Notes under the pieces: generated by a model | What the model saw: the letters and a program-made list of their open reading frames with translations, nothing else | Database searches by the model: none | Told to the model about the DNA's origin: nothing | Part shown: in pieces, positions 32,413-42,628 of the stretch | Numbering within the stretch: position 1 is the first letter of the stretch | How the letters are laid out: each line of letters opens with the position of its first letter | DNA from: Mesorhizobium sp. M9A.F.Ca.ET.002.03.1.2 | Lineage (GTDB): Bacteria > Pseudomonadota > Alphaproteobacteria > Rhizobiales > Rhizobiaceae | Length of the DNA: 64,000 nt | Assembly (NCBI RefSeq): GCF_003952365.1 | Contig: NZ_CP034443.1 | Location: forward strand, 3,775,001-3,839,000 | Reading direction: 5' to 3' | Program-made: the position numbers and the translations under genes

Positions 32413-33291
32413 TCAGATGATCCCCAGGCGGCTGAGGATCCTTTTCGCCCACCCCGGTCGGTCCCGCACCAACCTGAACCCCAGATTGTCGGGAGGCGTC
32501 CCAACGGCGCAGCCTCCGCTTTTGCCGTCACTGACGAAGTTCGACATGTAGGTTCGGTGAAATCCCTCGACGACATGGACGCCGCAATTGTCGATGGAAT
32601 GCGCAACACCAATTCCATCTGCCGCGAACGTCGCGCGGACATAGCATGTCGATGTCCACTCCCAGACGTTGCCGGAAAGATCGGCGAGGCCCCGGGAATT
32701 CACGCCGAAGGAGCCTCGGCTCCTCGGCAAGGGGTCCGGCCTGCGATTGAGTGCGACCTCGGCCTTGTAGCTGGTAAGCCAACGCCTGGCGGGGTTGTTG
32801 GCGTCGTCTTCCACCCCCTCGAATTCGCCCGTGAAGCGCTCCGCCGCGGCAAACGCCCACTCCTCGTCGGATGGCAGCCGCCAGTGATCGCCGGTCGCCT
32901 CCGAATACCACCGCGCGTAGGCGTCGGCATCGAAATAGCTCACTCCGGTTACGGGAGCATCGTCCGGGATCGCGCGTGCCTCCTGTGGCGGTTGGCATCC
33001 GCCGGCCGCCACGCAGTCCGCGTAGTCGGCCGCGCTGACCTGATAGGTCATGATCTCTAGAGGCTTGTTGAACTCCCGCTTAAGGTGGGGATTGCGTTGC
33101 GGTCGCCCGTCCTTCAGGAACTCGCCCGGCACGGGATAGACGATCGAACCGGGAAGCAGGGAAACGGTCATGGCCGCGGGGTAGGACTGTCGATGTCCAC
33201 CCCAATCGCCGACGGCTTGTATCGACAAGCCCACCGGAACCGCTGCGGCCGCCATGGCGACGGATGCAAACCTTGGGACGTGGAGCGGCAT
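32413..33291 (-). CDS. nirV: NirV, formylglycine-generating-enzyme-like protein
   Basis: The 292-residue protein has an N-terminal membrane or signal helix and an FGE-sulfatase fold (VTGVSYFDADAYARWYSEAT, then WRLPSDEEWAFAAAERF, and LADLSGNVWEWTS). NirV commonly follows nirK in denitrifiers and is thought to help its maturation, although its action is not shown. It starts 51 bases after the nirK stop on the same strand, so the two should be co-transcribed. Confidence 0.9.
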   Translation of the reverse strand: MPLHVPRFASVAMAAAAVPVGLSIQAVGDWGGHRQSYPAAMTVSLLPGSIVYPVPGEFLKDGRPQRNPHLKREFNKPLEIMTYQVSAADYADCVAAGGCQPPQEARAIPDDAPVTGVSYFDADAYARWYSEATGDHWRLPSDEEWAFAAAERFTGEFEGVEDDANNPARRWLTSYKAEVALNRRPDPLPRSRGSFGVNSRGLADLSGNVWEWTSTCYVRATFAADGIGVAHSIDNCGVHVVEGFHRTYMSNFVSDGKSGGCAVGTPPDNLGFRLVRDRPGWAKRILSRLGII

Positions 33292-33342
33292 GGCATTTGT
33301 CCATGCCCGGACAGCGACGCTGTCCGGGCGATTGCGACATCG

Positions 33343-34449
33343 TCAGTTCGTGGCGACGGGTTTCGGGGCCTCGACCTGCGTCATCAGGTCGTCATTCCAC
33401 TCGCCCTCGACCATGAAATGAGCCGTCGCTCCGAGTTCCACGGCCTCGATCAGATTGTGGTTGACGTAGGCGTAGACGCCCGGCTGCAGGAAGGTGTAGA
33501 GCGCCGCGCCCGCCGATCCGCCGCGAATGAACCAGGTTTCCAGATCCTTGGCCGGCGGGTTGGCGAATTTGCCCTGTTCCCAGACGTAGTCGCCGTGTCC
33601 TCCGATCAGGTGCGGGCGCGTATCGCGATTGGCCTGCGAATGGACGATCAACACCGTTTCGCCGACTTTCGCCTTCATCGCGTTGTCGCCGGTCAACGAC
33701 CCGGCCTTGCCGTTGAACACCACATGCGTCGGAATCAGTCCGCGCATCACTCTTATCACGTCGTCGTAACCGTCGCCGGCCGTTTCATAGCTCTTGAAGT
33801 TGCCCTTCTCATCACGCGGGATGTAGAAGTCGTTCTCGCCGATATAGAAGATATTGTCGTATTTGACCGGCTTGCCCTCGTCGTTCTTCAGGCCATCTCG
33901 CGGCAGGACCATGATCGCGCCGCTCATGCCGGATACGACATGCCAGGGGATCATCGAGCCGCCGGGCGCGCAGTGATAGACGAACGTTCCCGTTCGGGTT
34001 GCCTTGAAGCGCAGGGTCACCTGTTCGCCGGGATTGACCAGCGTGAGTTCGCCGCCGCCCAGCGCTCCGGTTGCGGCATGGAAATCGATGTTGTGGGCGA
34101 GCGTGTTGGTATCCGGATTGATGAGCGTCAGTTCGACGTAATCGTCCTGGTGCACAACCATCAGCGGGCCGGGAACCGAGCCGTTGTAGGTCATCGCATT
34201 GAGCGTCGTGCCGTCGGCGTCGATGACAACAGGCTTCTCTTCGATCGTCATGGTGAATTCGACGATCTTCGGGCCTCCCTTGGCAACCTGATCGTGCGGA
34301 TGGACGAACGGCGGCGCCACGAGCTTGATCCTCTCGCGGGCAAGCGTGCCGATGTCCGCCTGGGCGGCCGTTGCGGAAAATGCGGGCATCGCCGCCACGG
34401 CGGCCGCGCCAATCGCTGCGCCGAAGAGGGCTTCGCGTCGCGTGAGCAT
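33343..34449 (-). CDS. nirK: Copper-containing nitrite reductase
   Basis: The 368-residue protein has a Tat signal ([19 protein letters not shown]) and two cupredoxin domains. The type-1 site (FVYHCAPGG with later Met) and the type-2 His residues ([25 protein letters not shown]) are visible. It reduces nitrite to NO in the periplasm, fed by pseudoazurin. The ATG follows AGGAGA. The NnrR-like site 66 bases upstream at 34515-34528 supports NO- and low-oxygen control. NirV follows. No nor genes are in this window, so NO removal may rely on the globin, NnrS and genes elsewhere. Confidence 0.97.
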   Translation of the reverse strand: MLTRREALFGAAIGAAAVAAMPAFSATAAQADIGTLARERIKLVAPPFVHPHDQVAKGGPKIVEFTMTIEEKPVVIDADGTTLNAMTYNGSVPGPLMVVHQDDYVELTLINPDTNTLAHNIDFHAATGALGGGELTLVNPGEQVTLRFKATRTGTFVYHCAPGGSMIPWHVVSGMSGAIMVLPRDGLKNDEGKPVKYDNIFYIGENDFYIPRDEKGNFKSYETAGDGYDDVIRVMRGLIPTHVVFNGKAGSLTGDNAMKAKVGETVLIVHSQANRDTRPHLIGGHGDYVWEQGKFANPPAKDLETWFIRGGSAGAALYTFLQPGVYAYVNHNLIEAVELGATAHFMVEGEWNDDLMTQVEAPKPVATN

Positions 34450-34514
34450 TTTAGTCTCCTATCTCTCAATCGTTGCTGATGAGAGGAAACTACCGGACGT
34501 GAGGCGCCTTTTCT

Positions 34515-34528
34515 TTGCGCTGGCGCAA
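34515..34528. promoter_or_regulatory. NnrR-like box before nirK
   Basis: TTGCGCTGGCGCAA lies 66 bases before nirK. It is the exact reverse complement of the pseudoazurin site at 30543-30556. Confidence 0.75.
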
Positions 34529-34640
34529 ATTGGATGAAGGCGTGTCGCAGGACGGCGGGCGCCGTTCGAACTTGCGCCGCGCTTTTGTGGGGTTCCAGGC
34601 GCGTAGCGAGTTTCGGGAACCACTAAGTATTTGTTTTTTC

Positions 34641-34717
34641 TGGTCGGAGTGGCAGGATTTGAACCTGCGACCCCATCGTCCCGAACGATGTGCGCTACCA
34701 GGCTGCGCTACACTCCG
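34641..34717 (-). tRNA. tRNA-Pro (anticodon CGG)
   Basis: A 77-base cloverleaf on the minus strand has a 7-base acceptor stem (CGGAGTG with CACTCCG), a D-loop AGCCTGGT, an anticodon stem CATCG/CGATG with loop TTCGGGA, and a T-loop GGTTCAAATCC, ending in an encoded CCA. The CGG anticodon reads CCG proline codons. It lies between nirK and the phosphomannomutase gene, with its 3' end facing nirK. Confidence 0.97.
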
Positions 34718-34920
34718 TGACCAGACCGCGGGCTTATAGCCGCCGCACTTCGTTCCTGCAAGCGTCAATGGCGGTGCTATTGTCGCATTTCTTGCGCTTT
34801 CGCCTTAAGGTCATACAGGTTTCAGTTTCCCGAGGGATAAACACGGCTTAAAGGCTCGTGTAATACGCGTCGGCCACCTGCCTTGAAACACTCTGGTTCC
34901 AGTCACTTGGAGTTGCTGTC

Positions 34921-36441
34921 TTGCCCCTGAAGATCGTTAGCGAAGCCCGTCCCAACACCTTCGAGTTCGAAACCTCGGCGCTGATCAAGCCGTCCGGCTT
35001 TCGTGAGTATGATGCGCGCTGGTGGTTCGGCCACCCGGCCTCGGCGGAGCCGCCGGAGCTCAACCTGATCGGTGTCCAGGCGCTCGGCATGGGGCTCGGC
35101 ACGCTGATCCGGCGCCTGGGCGCCGGGCCGGATATCGTGACCGGACATGATTTCCGTTCCTATTCACTGGCGATCAAGCTGGCGCTGGTTTCCGGACTGA
35201 TGGCCGCCGGCGCGCGGGTTAGAGATATCGGGCTGGCGCTGTCGCCGATGGCCTATTTCGCCCAGTTCGCGCTCGACGCGCCGTCCGTCGCCATGGTCAC
35301 CGCTTCGCACAACGAGAACGGCTGGAGCGGCGTCAAGATGGGGGCTGCGCGTCCCCTGACCTTCGGTCCGGAGGAAATGAGCGCATTGAAGACGATCGTG
35401 CTTGCGGGCGACTTCGATCTTGTCGGCGGCGGCTCGTATGACTTCGTTCCGGATTTCCGCAAAACCTACCTGGACGACCTGACCCGGGACAAGCGCATAT
35501 CGAGGAAGCTCAAGGTGGTCGCCGCTTGTGGCAACGGCACCGCCGGGGCCTTTGCGCCTGAGGCGCTGGAACGGATCGGTTGCGAGGTGATCCCGCTGGA
35601 TGTCGAGCTCGATCATACGTTTCCGAACTACAATCCCAACCCCGAAGACATGAAGATGCTGCACGCGATTCGCGACAAGGTGCTGGAAACAGGGGCCGAT
35701 GTCGGACTTGGCTTCGACGGCGACGGCGACCGCTGCGGCGTAGTCGACAATGAAGGCAACGAGATCTTCGCCGACAAGGTCGGCGTCATGCTCGCGCGCG
35801 ACATCGTGCGCCTTTATCCGGGTTCGACCTTCGTCGTCGACGTCAAGTCGACCGGATTGTTCAACACCGATGCCGCGTTGCGCGCCGATGGCGCCGTCAC
35901 CGACTACTGGAAGACCGGCCACTCCTATATAAAGCGGCGCGTGGCCGAACTCGGCGCCATCGCCGGTTTCGAGAAATCCGGTCATTTCTTCTTCAACCCG
36001 CCGATCGGGCGCGGCTATGACGATGGTCTCATCACAGCCATCGCTATCTGCCAGATGCTCGATCGCAGCCCGACGAGCAGCATGGCCGATCTCTATCGCG
36101 ACCTGCCGCTGACCTTCGGCACGCCGACCATGTCACCGCACTGCGCCGACGAGCTGAAATATGGCGTCGTCGAGCGTGTCGTGTCCGACTTCCAGGCGAT
36201 GAAGCAGGACGGCGCCATCTTCGCCGGCCAGAAGATCGCCGAGCTGATCACCGTCAACGGCGTTCGCGTCGTTGCAGAGGACGGCACCTGGGGTCTGGTG
36301 CGGGCGTCATCGAACAAGCCGGAGCTTGTCGTGGTGGTGGAAAGCCCAGTGTCGTCCGAGCGGCGCCGGCAAATGTTCGAAGCCGTCGATGCGGTGCTGC
36401 GCCGCAGCCCGGAGGTCGGCGCCTACAACCAGACTTTCTAG
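34921..36441 (+). CDS. Phosphomannomutase/phosphoglucomutase
   Basis: The 506-residue protein has the four alpha-D-phosphohexomutase domains: the phosphoserine loop TASHNENGWSGVKMG, the metal loop FDGDGDRCGVVD, the sugar-binding segment GFEKSGHFFFN and the C-terminal phosphate-binding loop (VRASSNKPELVVVVE). It interconverts hexose-1- and 6-phosphates for surface polysaccharide precursors. It begins with TTG at 34921; no nearer ATG fits the N-terminus. It stands alone after the tRNA, and a hairpin follows at 36446-36472. Confidence 0.93.
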   Translation: MPLKIVSEARPNTFEFETSALIKPSGFREYDARWWFGHPASAEPPELNLIGVQALGMGLGTLIRRLGAGPDIVTGHDFRSYSLAIKLALVSGLMAAGARVRDIGLALSPMAYFAQFALDAPSVAMVTASHNENGWSGVKMGAARPLTFGPEEMSALKTIVLAGDFDLVGGGSYDFVPDFRKTYLDDLTRDKRISRKLKVVAACGNGTAGAFAPEALERIGCEVIPLDVELDHTFPNYNPNPEDMKMLHAIRDKVLETGADVGLGFDGDGDRCGVVDNEGNEIFADKVGVMLARDIVRLYPGSTFVVDVKSTGLFNTDAALRADGAVTDYWKTGHSYIKRRVAELGAIAGFEKSGHFFFNPPIGRGYDDGLITAIAICQMLDRSPTSSMADLYRDLPLTFGTPTMSPHCADELKYGVVERVVSDFQAMKQDGAIFAGQKIAELITVNGVRVVAEDGTWGLVRASSNKPELVVVVESPVSSERRRQMFEAVDAVLRRSPEVGAYNQTF

Positions 36442-36445
36442 ATTC

Positions 36446-36472
36446 GCCTTTCGTCGCATCGCGACGAAAGGC
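36446..36472. terminator. Hairpin between convergent genes
   Basis: A perfect 12-base stem (GCCTTTCGTCGC with GCGACGAAAGGC) encloses three bases just after the phosphomannomutase stop. It faces the end of the convergent NmrA-like gene and may act on both strands, although no T-run follows. Confidence 0.6.
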
Positions 36473-36544
36473 ATAAGAGAGGCGGACCCCAGCATCTGCC
36501 GTGTTCCGCCTCCGGATTCCATCGACCCATACACCCAAGTGAAC

Positions 36545-37426
36545 TCAGGTGGCTGACTGCACAAGCACGTTCCAGTCGAACGCCCGTGCCCAGTCGGCAA
36601 AACTGTGCCAGCGGACCTCCTGGAAATCCCTGTGCAAGGCAGCGATATCGACGTCGTAGCCGACGCGGTCGAACCACTCGAACATGAGTGCTGCATCCTC
36701 GCTCTGCTGGCGGGCCGCGGCGATCGGGATTTCGTGGTAGCCGATCGGGCGGCCAATGGCTTGCGACAGGATCTTCGCCTGGTCTTCGCCGGACAATTCG
36801 TCCCCGGCGAAATCGAAACGCTTGCCGAACACGCGCTCGCGCCGCTCGGCCAGGGCGGCAACGAAGGCTCCGATGTCGGCCAGGGCGACCAGCTGGAGGA
36901 CACGTTTGGCAGGCATCGCAAAGGCATGCGTGCCTTGGCTGAGCGTGCCGATCGACCACGGCGCGACGACATTCTCCATGAAGGCAACCGGTGCGCTGAT
37001 CGTGTAGGGGATGCCGAGCCGCTCGACATGCTGCTCGACGAGATATTTGCTTTCGAAATGCGGGATGCCGGTCTTCTTGTCGGCATCGGCAACGGATGAA
37101 TAGATCAGATGCCCGACCCCGGCAGTCTTCGCCGCATCGGCGGCAAGGATCCCCTGGCGGGTTTCCTCTGCCATGCCAGCCTCGTAGCTATTGCCCATCA
37201 GGAACATGGTATCGACGTCACTTGCCGCCTCCACGACGGAAGCCGAGTCACCGAGATCGCCGGCTACGATTTCAGCACCCGCCGACACCAGCTGCCGTGC
37301 GCCATCGCTGTCCGGCTTGCGGGTCAGTGCCTTGACGCGATGTCCCTTCGACAGCAGGGCGCGCGCAACCGCGCCGCCTTGCTGGCCGGTGGCACCGGTA
37401 ACCAGAACGCTTTGTTTGGTTGTCAT
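36545..37426 (-). CDS. NmrA-like NAD(P)-binding oxidoreductase
   Basis: The 293-residue protein has an N-terminal GATGQQGGAVARAL Rossmann motif and an atypical SDR pattern without the YxxxK catalytic pair, matching NmrA/HSCARG-like NAD(P)H-binding proteins. It may sense or use NAD(P)H; the substrate is unknown. It is divergent from a LysR-type regulator at 37526, a common arrangement in which the LysR protein controls its neighbour. Confidence 0.85.
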   Translation of the reverse strand: MTTKQSVLVTGATGQQGGAVARALLSKGHRVKALTRKPDSDGARQLVSAGAEIVAGDLGDSASVVEAASDVDTMFLMGNSYEAGMAEETRQGILAADAAKTAGVGHLIYSSVADADKKTGIPHFESKYLVEQHVERLGIPYTISAPVAFMENVVAPWSIGTLSQGTHAFAMPAKRVLQLVALADIGAFVAALAERRERVFGKRFDFAGDELSGEDQAKILSQAIGRPIGYHEIPIAAARQQSEDAALMFEWFDRVGYDVDIAALHRDFQEVRWHSFADWARAFDWNVLVQSAT

Positions 37427-37525
37427 ATGTTTGCTCCTTCTTTTTCAGGTGGAGCAAAATTAGGGTCTGTCACATTGATGCGTAATTGCCTATAATTGGA
37501 AAACTTTGTCCCATATTTGGATACA

Positions 37526-38425
37526 ATGCTCGATCTCAACGATATCGTCGTGTTCGCTCGCGTCGTCGAGGCCGGCAGCTTCACCGCTGCCGCGCGCCTG
37601 CTCGCCATGCCGAAGACAACGGTCAGTCGGCGCGTTGCCGCACTCGAACGCGAGGTCGGGGTTCGCCTCCTGCAGCGCACGACACGCAGCCTCAACATGA
37701 CGGACGCTGGGCGCCTCTATTACGAGCAGAGCAGCCAGGCGCTGCGGACGCTCGAGGACGCAAATCTGCGCCTCGCCGAAGCAAGAGCGGAGCCATCGGG
37801 CACGATCCGCATTTCGGCTCCCGTCGGGTTCGGCGGCTATTTCCTTACCCAGGCCGTGGTCGACTTTCTTGCGATGTATCCGAAAACCAAGGTCGAGCTA
37901 CGCCTGACCGACGACCAGCTCAATCTGGTCGAGGACGGCATAGACCTCGCTTTCCGCACCGGGGTCCTTCAGGATTCCACGCTGATTGCCCGCAAACTTG
38001 GCCCTACGCACAGGCTGCTCTGCGCCAGCCCGGACTATCTCGCAAGGCACGGGATGCCGGAAAGCCTGGCGGATCTCACGCACCACCAGTGCGTCATCGC
38101 CGGCCCTTCGACCTCGGGCGCTCATTGGGTGCTGGACGGGCCGCACGGCCAGGAAACGGCCACGGTGGCTGGGCGTTTTGCCGCCAATGAAATGCAGGCG
38201 GTCGTTGCGGCGGCGGTCACTGGTTTCGGCGTCGCCCAATTGCCCCACAGCATCGCCGAAGCGCTCATCAACGAGGGGCGGCTGCGCCGCGTTCTTCCGG
38301 ACTACACGACACCGGCGGGCGGGCTGCATGTCCTCTATCCGAGCAGCCGGCATCTTTCGCCCATCGTCAAGGCCTTCATCGAGCTGGCGGCCGAGCGGAT
38401 TTCCAATCGGGTAAACACCGCTTGA
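37526..38425 (+). CDS. LysR-family transcription regulator
   Basis: The 299-residue protein has an N-terminal winged helix (DIVVFARVVEAGSFTAAARL and TVSRRVAALEREVG) and a type-2 periplasmic-binding-like effector domain. It belongs to the CrgA/AaeR-type branch judging from the EPSGTIRISAPVGFG linker. It is divergent from the NmrA-like gene and probably controls it. The effector is unknown. Confidence 0.9.
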   Translation: MLDLNDIVVFARVVEAGSFTAAARLLAMPKTTVSRRVAALEREVGVRLLQRTTRSLNMTDAGRLYYEQSSQALRTLEDANLRLAEARAEPSGTIRISAPVGFGGYFLTQAVVDFLAMYPKTKVELRLTDDQLNLVEDGIDLAFRTGVLQDSTLIARKLGPTHRLLCASPDYLARHGMPESLADLTHHQCVIAGPSTSGAHWVLDGPHGQETATVAGRFAANEMQAVVAAAVTGFGVAQLPHSIAEALINEGRLRRVLPDYTTPAGGLHVLYPSSRHLSPIVKAFIELAAERISNRVNTA

Positions 38426-38462
38426 AGGCATGCGTGGTACCCAATCCACCCACGTCTGGGCC

Positions 38463-39926
38463 TCAGTACGGGCTCGCCACGTCGCCGGTCTCGACATACA
38501 CCGACTTCAACTGCGAATAGAGCGCCAGCGCGGCAAGCGAGTTCTCCCGCCCGATGCCCGACTGCTTGAAGCCGCCGAACGGGATCTCGACCGGCGTCAG
38601 ATTGTAGGCGTTGATCCAGCAGGTGCCGGCCTGCAACTCGGCGATGACGCGGTGCGCGCGCGGCAAATCGCGCGTGAAGACGCCCGCGGCAAGGCCGAAT
38701 TCCGTGTCGTTGGCGCGGTCGATCACCTCGTCCTCGCCGTGGAATTTCAGCACGCTCATCACCGGCCCGAAAATCTCCTCGCGCGCGATGCGCATGGTGT
38801 CAGTGACACCGGTGAAGACCGTCGGCTCGACAAAGAAGCCGCCTTGGAAACCCTGCAACGAAGGCACGTTGCCGCCGCAGGCGAGCACGGCACCATCCTG
38901 CTTGCCGGCCTCGATATAGCCAATGACCTTTTCATGCTGCGCCTTGTTGACCAGCGGCCCCATCTGCGTTTCCGGGTCGAGCGGATCGCCGATGCGGATC
39001 TTCTTCGTCCGCTCGACGAGCCGTTCGACGAAGCGGTCATGGATGCCTTTCTGTACGAACACCCGCGTGCCGTTGGAGCAGATCTGGCCGGTGGAGTAAA
39101 AGTTGCCGAGCATGGCGCCGCCAATGGCGTTTTCCAGATCGGCATCGTCGAAGACGATCAGCGGCGACTTGCCGCCGAGCTCCATGGTGGCGTGCTTCAT
39201 CTTCGAGCCGGCGAGCGACAGCACCTTGCGGCCGGTCGGCACCGAGCCGGTCACCGAGACTTTGGCGACGACATCGTGCCCGACGAGGCCGGCGCCGACA
39301 TCACCATAGCCTTGCACCACGTTGAACAGGCCGTCGGGCAGGCCGGCCTCGGTGTAGATTTCGGCCAGCGCCAGCGCCGACAGCGGCGTGTTCTCCGACG
39401 GCTTGAACACCATGGCGTTGCCCATGGCGAGCGCTGGTGCCGATTTCCAGCCGGCGATCTGGATCGGGTAGTTCCAGGCGCCGATGCCGACGCAGACGCC
39501 GAGTGCCTCGCGCCGCGTGTAGGCAAAGGGTCCGCCGAGGTCGACGGCCTCGCCATTGTAGGCAGCGACCGCGCCACCGAAATATTCCAGGCAATCCGCG
39601 GCCGACGGCGCATCCGCCACCAGCGTCTCCTGGATCGCCTTGCCGGTATCCAGCGTCTCGATTCGCGCCAGGTCGGCGTTGCGCGCGCGCAATATGTCGG
39701 CGGCGCGGCGCAGGATGCGTCCGCGCTCCACCGGCTTCAGCCGCGCCCAGGCTGGCTGCGCGGTGCGCGCGGCCTCGATCGCGAGTTCCAGCACGTTCGG
39801 CGTCGCCGAACGCAGCATGGCGATGGTCTCGCCGGTTGCCGGATAGATGACCGGCAGCGGCGCACCCTGCTCGTCGTCGATGTAGCGTCCGTTGACATAG
39901 TGCGATGCCGTTGGCTGGGCGCGCAT
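38463..39926 (-). CDS. betB: Betaine aldehyde dehydrogenase
   Basis: The 487-residue protein has the aldehyde dehydrogenase signatures: NAD-binding GSVPTGRKV, catalytic glutamate in MELGGKSP, and catalytic cysteine in [12 protein letters not shown]. It oxidises betaine aldehyde to glycine betaine. The ATG at 39926 follows GGAG; an upstream TTG is also in frame. It is the last gene of the betI-betC-dehydratase-betA-betB operon, 56 bases after betA. Confidence 0.94.
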   Translation of the reverse strand: MRAQPTASHYVNGRYIDDEQGAPLPVIYPATGETIAMLRSATPNVLELAIEAARTAQPAWARLKPVERGRILRRAADILRARNADLARIETLDTGKAIQETLVADAPSAADCLEYFGGAVAAYNGEAVDLGGPFAYTRREALGVCVGIGAWNYPIQIAGWKSAPALAMGNAMVFKPSENTPLSALALAEIYTEAGLPDGLFNVVQGYGDVGAGLVGHDVVAKVSVTGSVPTGRKVLSLAGSKMKHATMELGGKSPLIVFDDADLENAIGGAMLGNFYSTGQICSNGTRVFVQKGIHDRFVERLVERTKKIRIGDPLDPETQMGPLVNKAQHEKVIGYIEAGKQDGAVLACGGNVPSLQGFQGGFFVEPTVFTGVTDTMRIAREEIFGPVMSVLKFHGEDEVIDRANDTEFGLAAGVFTRDLPRAHRVIAELQAGTCWINAYNLTPVEIPFGGFKQSGIGRENSLAALALYSQLKSVYVETGDVASPY

Positions 39927-39981
39927 GGTTGTCTCCAATTTTCTTTCGCGGCATGCGGACGTTTTATCCGGCCAACATGGC

Positions 39982-41634
39982 CTATCTGTCCGACGCCTGC
40001 CAGCGCGGATTGATCCATGGCTCCTGGTTGGACGGCGCCAGCGGCGTGCGGCCGAGAATGTGGTCGGCGGCCTTTTCGCCGGTCATGATCGACGGCGCGT
40101 TGAGATTGCCGTTGGTGACGCGCGGGAAGATCGAGGAATCGGCGACCCGCAATCCCTCGACGCCGATGACACGGCATTCCGGGTCGACGACGCTCATCGG
40201 ATCATCGGTGCGGCCTATCCTGCAGGTGCCGCAAGGGTGGTAGGCACTTTCGGCGTGATCGCGGATGAAGGCATCGAGATCGTCGTCCGACTGCACGTGC
40301 GAGCCCGGCGAGATCTCCTTGCCGCGATAAGGGTCGAATGCCGACTGGCCGAAGATCTCGCGCGTCAGCCGGATGCAGTGGCGGAACTCGGTCCAGTCGT
40401 CCGGATGCGACATGTAGTTGAAGCGGATCACCGGCTTCAACTTGGGATCGGGCGAGCGCAGCGTGACGGAACCCCGCGACTTCGATCGCATCGGCCCGAC
40501 ATGCGCCTGGAAACCGTGCGCCTTCGCCGCCGCCTTGCCGTCATAGCGGACCGCCGCCGGGATGAAGTGATACTGGATGTCGGGATAGTCGACACCGGCG
40601 CGCGAGCGCACGAAGGCCGCCGCCTCGAAATGGTTGGTCGCGCCGAGACCCGACTTGAAGAACAGCCACTGCGCGCCGATCATTGCCTTGGAGAAGGGAT
40701 TCAGCACCGAATTCAGCGTGATCGGCTGCGTTGATTCCTGCTGGATATAAAGCTCCAAATGGTCCTGCAGGTTGCGGCCGACGCCGAGCCGGTCGGCGAT
40801 CACCTGGATGCCGTGTTCCCTGAGATGTTCGGCCGGGCCGATGCCGGACAGCATCAGGATCTTGGGCGAATTGATCGAGGATGCGGCAACGATCACTTCA
40901 CGTCGCGCCTTGACCACCTGAATCCGTTTGCGCGCTTCGATCTCGACACCGGTGGCGCGTTGATTCTCGATGATCACCCGCCGGGCGAAACCCTTGACCA
41001 GGCTCACATTTTTCCGCCTGAGCGCCGGCCGGAGATAGGCGCTTGCCGCCGACCAGCGGCGGCCGCCGCGAATGGTCTGCTCCATCGGCCCGAAACCTTC
41101 CTGCTTCGCGCCGTTGTAGTCGTCGGTCAGCTCGAAACCGGCCTGACGGCCTGCCTCGACGAAGGCGCCGTAGAGCGGATTGGTCCGCGAGCCACGCTGC
41201 ACGGTCAGCGGGCCGCCGTGGCCGCGCCAGCCATTCTCGCCGCCGTTGGCGTCCTCCATGCGCTTGAAGTAGGGCAGCACGTCGGCGAAGCTCCAGCCGG
41301 CCGCGCCCTGTTCGGCCCAATGGTCGAAATCGCGGGCGTGGCCGCGTACATAGACCATGCCGTTGATCGAGGACGAGCCGCCGATGACCTTGCCGCGCGG
41401 CGTCGCCAGTACGCGGCCGCCGAGATGCGGCTCCGGCGCGCTGGCAAATCCCCAGTCGTAGAGGCTCATGTTGAGCGGGATCGACAGCGCCGACGGCATC
41501 TGGATCAGCGGCCCGATGTCGCTGCCGCCAAATTCGATGACGATCACCGAATGCTTGCCGTCCTCCGAAAGCCGGTAGGCCATGGCCGAGCCGGCCGAGC
41601 CGGAGCCGATGATGACGAAATCCGCTTCAAGCAT
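39982..41634 (-). CDS. betA: Choline dehydrogenase
   Basis: The 550-residue protein is a GMC oxidoreductase with the FAD-binding [15 protein letters not shown] motif at the N-terminus, the GMC signature [15 protein letters not shown] and the C-terminal active-site segment [10 protein letters not shown]. It oxidises choline to betaine aldehyde at the membrane. Its start overlaps the end of the upstream dehydratase gene by eight bases. It belongs to the choline-sulfate utilisation operon. Confidence 0.95.
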   Translation of the reverse strand: MLEADFVIIGSGSAGSAMAYRLSEDGKHSVIVIEFGGSDIGPLIQMPSALSIPLNMSLYDWGFASAPEPHLGGRVLATPRGKVIGGSSSINGMVYVRGHARDFDHWAEQGAAGWSFADVLPYFKRMEDANGGENGWRGHGGPLTVQRGSRTNPLYGAFVEAGRQAGFELTDDYNGAKQEGFGPMEQTIRGGRRWSAASAYLRPALRRKNVSLVKGFARRVIIENQRATGVEIEARKRIQVVKARREVIVAASSINSPKILMLSGIGPAEHLREHGIQVIADRLGVGRNLQDHLELYIQQESTQPITLNSVLNPFSKAMIGAQWLFFKSGLGATNHFEAAAFVRSRAGVDYPDIQYHFIPAAVRYDGKAAAKAHGFQAHVGPMRSKSRGSVTLRSPDPKLKPVIRFNYMSHPDDWTEFRHCIRLTREIFGQSAFDPYRGKEISPGSHVQSDDDLDAFIRDHAESAYHPCGTCRIGRTDDPMSVVDPECRVIGVEGLRVADSSIFPRVTNGNLNAPSIMTGEKAADHILGRTPLAPSNQEPWINPRWQASDR

Positions 41635-42628
41635 GGTTCATATGCGCCATAAAGTCGGCGAGCGAGACGTTGCCGCCGGTAGCCACAACAAGGACGGTCT
41701 TGCCGGCCAAGTCCACCTTGCCGCCGAGCAGCGCTGCCAGCGACGCCGCGCCCGAAGGCTCAAGCACCAGCTTCATCCGTTCGAAGGCGATCCGCATTGC
41801 CCGCCGCACCGAAGCGTCATCGACGGTGACGCCGCGAACACCAGCTGTCTTGACCGCCGCGAACGGCGCTTCACCCGGCTTGCGTGCCATCAGGCCGTCG
41901 CAGATCGATTTCGGCCCGATCGGCATCGTCTCGATGGCGCCGTGCCTGAGCGAAGAACCCATGCCATCGAACCCTTCCGGCTCGACGCCGATGATTTCAG
42001 TCGCCGGCGAGAGATAGTGGAAGGCAAGCGAGACGCCGCCGATCAGGCCGCCGCCGCCGACCGCGCAGAACAGCAGGTCGGCTTGCGCGCCCTTGGCTGC
42101 CAACTGGTCGAGCGCCTCAAGCCCAGCGCCGGCCTGGCCGGCGACGATCTCCGGATCGTCGAAAGGATGCAGCAGGGTGAGTTTCTCGGTCTCGGCGATC
42201 TCACGCGCTCGTACGGCCGCGACTTCCTCACGCGCACGCTCGCCATGGTCGGTCAGCACGACACGCGCGCCATAGCCTGCTGTGGCGTCGCGTTTGGCGG
42301 CAGGTGCATCGATCGGCATGACGATGGTGACGGGGATGCCGAGCGCCTGGCCGGCCGCGGCCAGCCCTTGCGCGAAATTGCCGGAGGAATAGGCGACGAC
42401 GCCTGTCCTCGCCTCTTCGGGCGACAGCCGCTTCAATCGCCAATAGGCGCCGCGCACCTTGAAGGAGCCGGCCCATTGCAGCGACTCCGGCTTGACGAAG
42501 ACGCGGGCGGCGCCCGTCTCCGCGGCGAGTGCCGCCGATTCCAGCAGCGGCGTGATCTGCGTCGCCTTGCCGGTGACGGCATAGGCCTGCCTGAGGTGGT
42601 CGAGGGAGGGGACGAAGGTTGTCATCAT
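41627..42628 (-). CDS. PLP-dependent threonine/serine dehydratase-like protein
   Basis: The 333-residue protein has the PLP lysine in GSFKVRGA, the Ser/Gly phosphate loop [10 protein letters not shown] and the fold II architecture of threonine dehydratase and hydroxyectoine-utilisation dehydratase (EutB-like). It could deaminate threonine, serine or a related amino acid. The gene overlaps betC by four bases and betA by eight, so it is built into the choline operon. Why a dehydratase is needed there is unclear: disposal of serine or glycine products from betaine demethylation is one idea. Confidence 0.85.
   Translation of the reverse strand: MMTTFVPSLDHLRQAYAVTGKATQITPLLESAALAAETGAARVFVKPESLQWAGSFKVRGAYWRLKRLSPEEARTGVVAYSSGNFAQGLAAAGQALGIPVTIVMPIDAPAAKRDATAGYGARVVLTDHGERAREEVAAVRAREIAETEKLTLLHPFDDPEIVAGQAGAGLEALDQLAAKGAQADLLFCAVGGGGLIGGVSLAFHYLSPATEIIGVEPEGFDGMGSSLRHGAIETMPIGPKSICDGLMARKPGEAPFAAVKTAGVRGVTVDDASVRRAMRIAFERMKLVLEPSGAASLAALLGGKVDLAGKTVLVVATGGNVSLADFMAHMNHA

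Noticed and set aside
33085..34479. Open + strand frame antisense to nirK and nirV
   Set aside because: Antisense of strong, conserved genes with no motif of its own.
38430..40013. Long + strand frame antisense to betB
   Set aside because: betB has clear catalytic motifs; the antisense frame has none.
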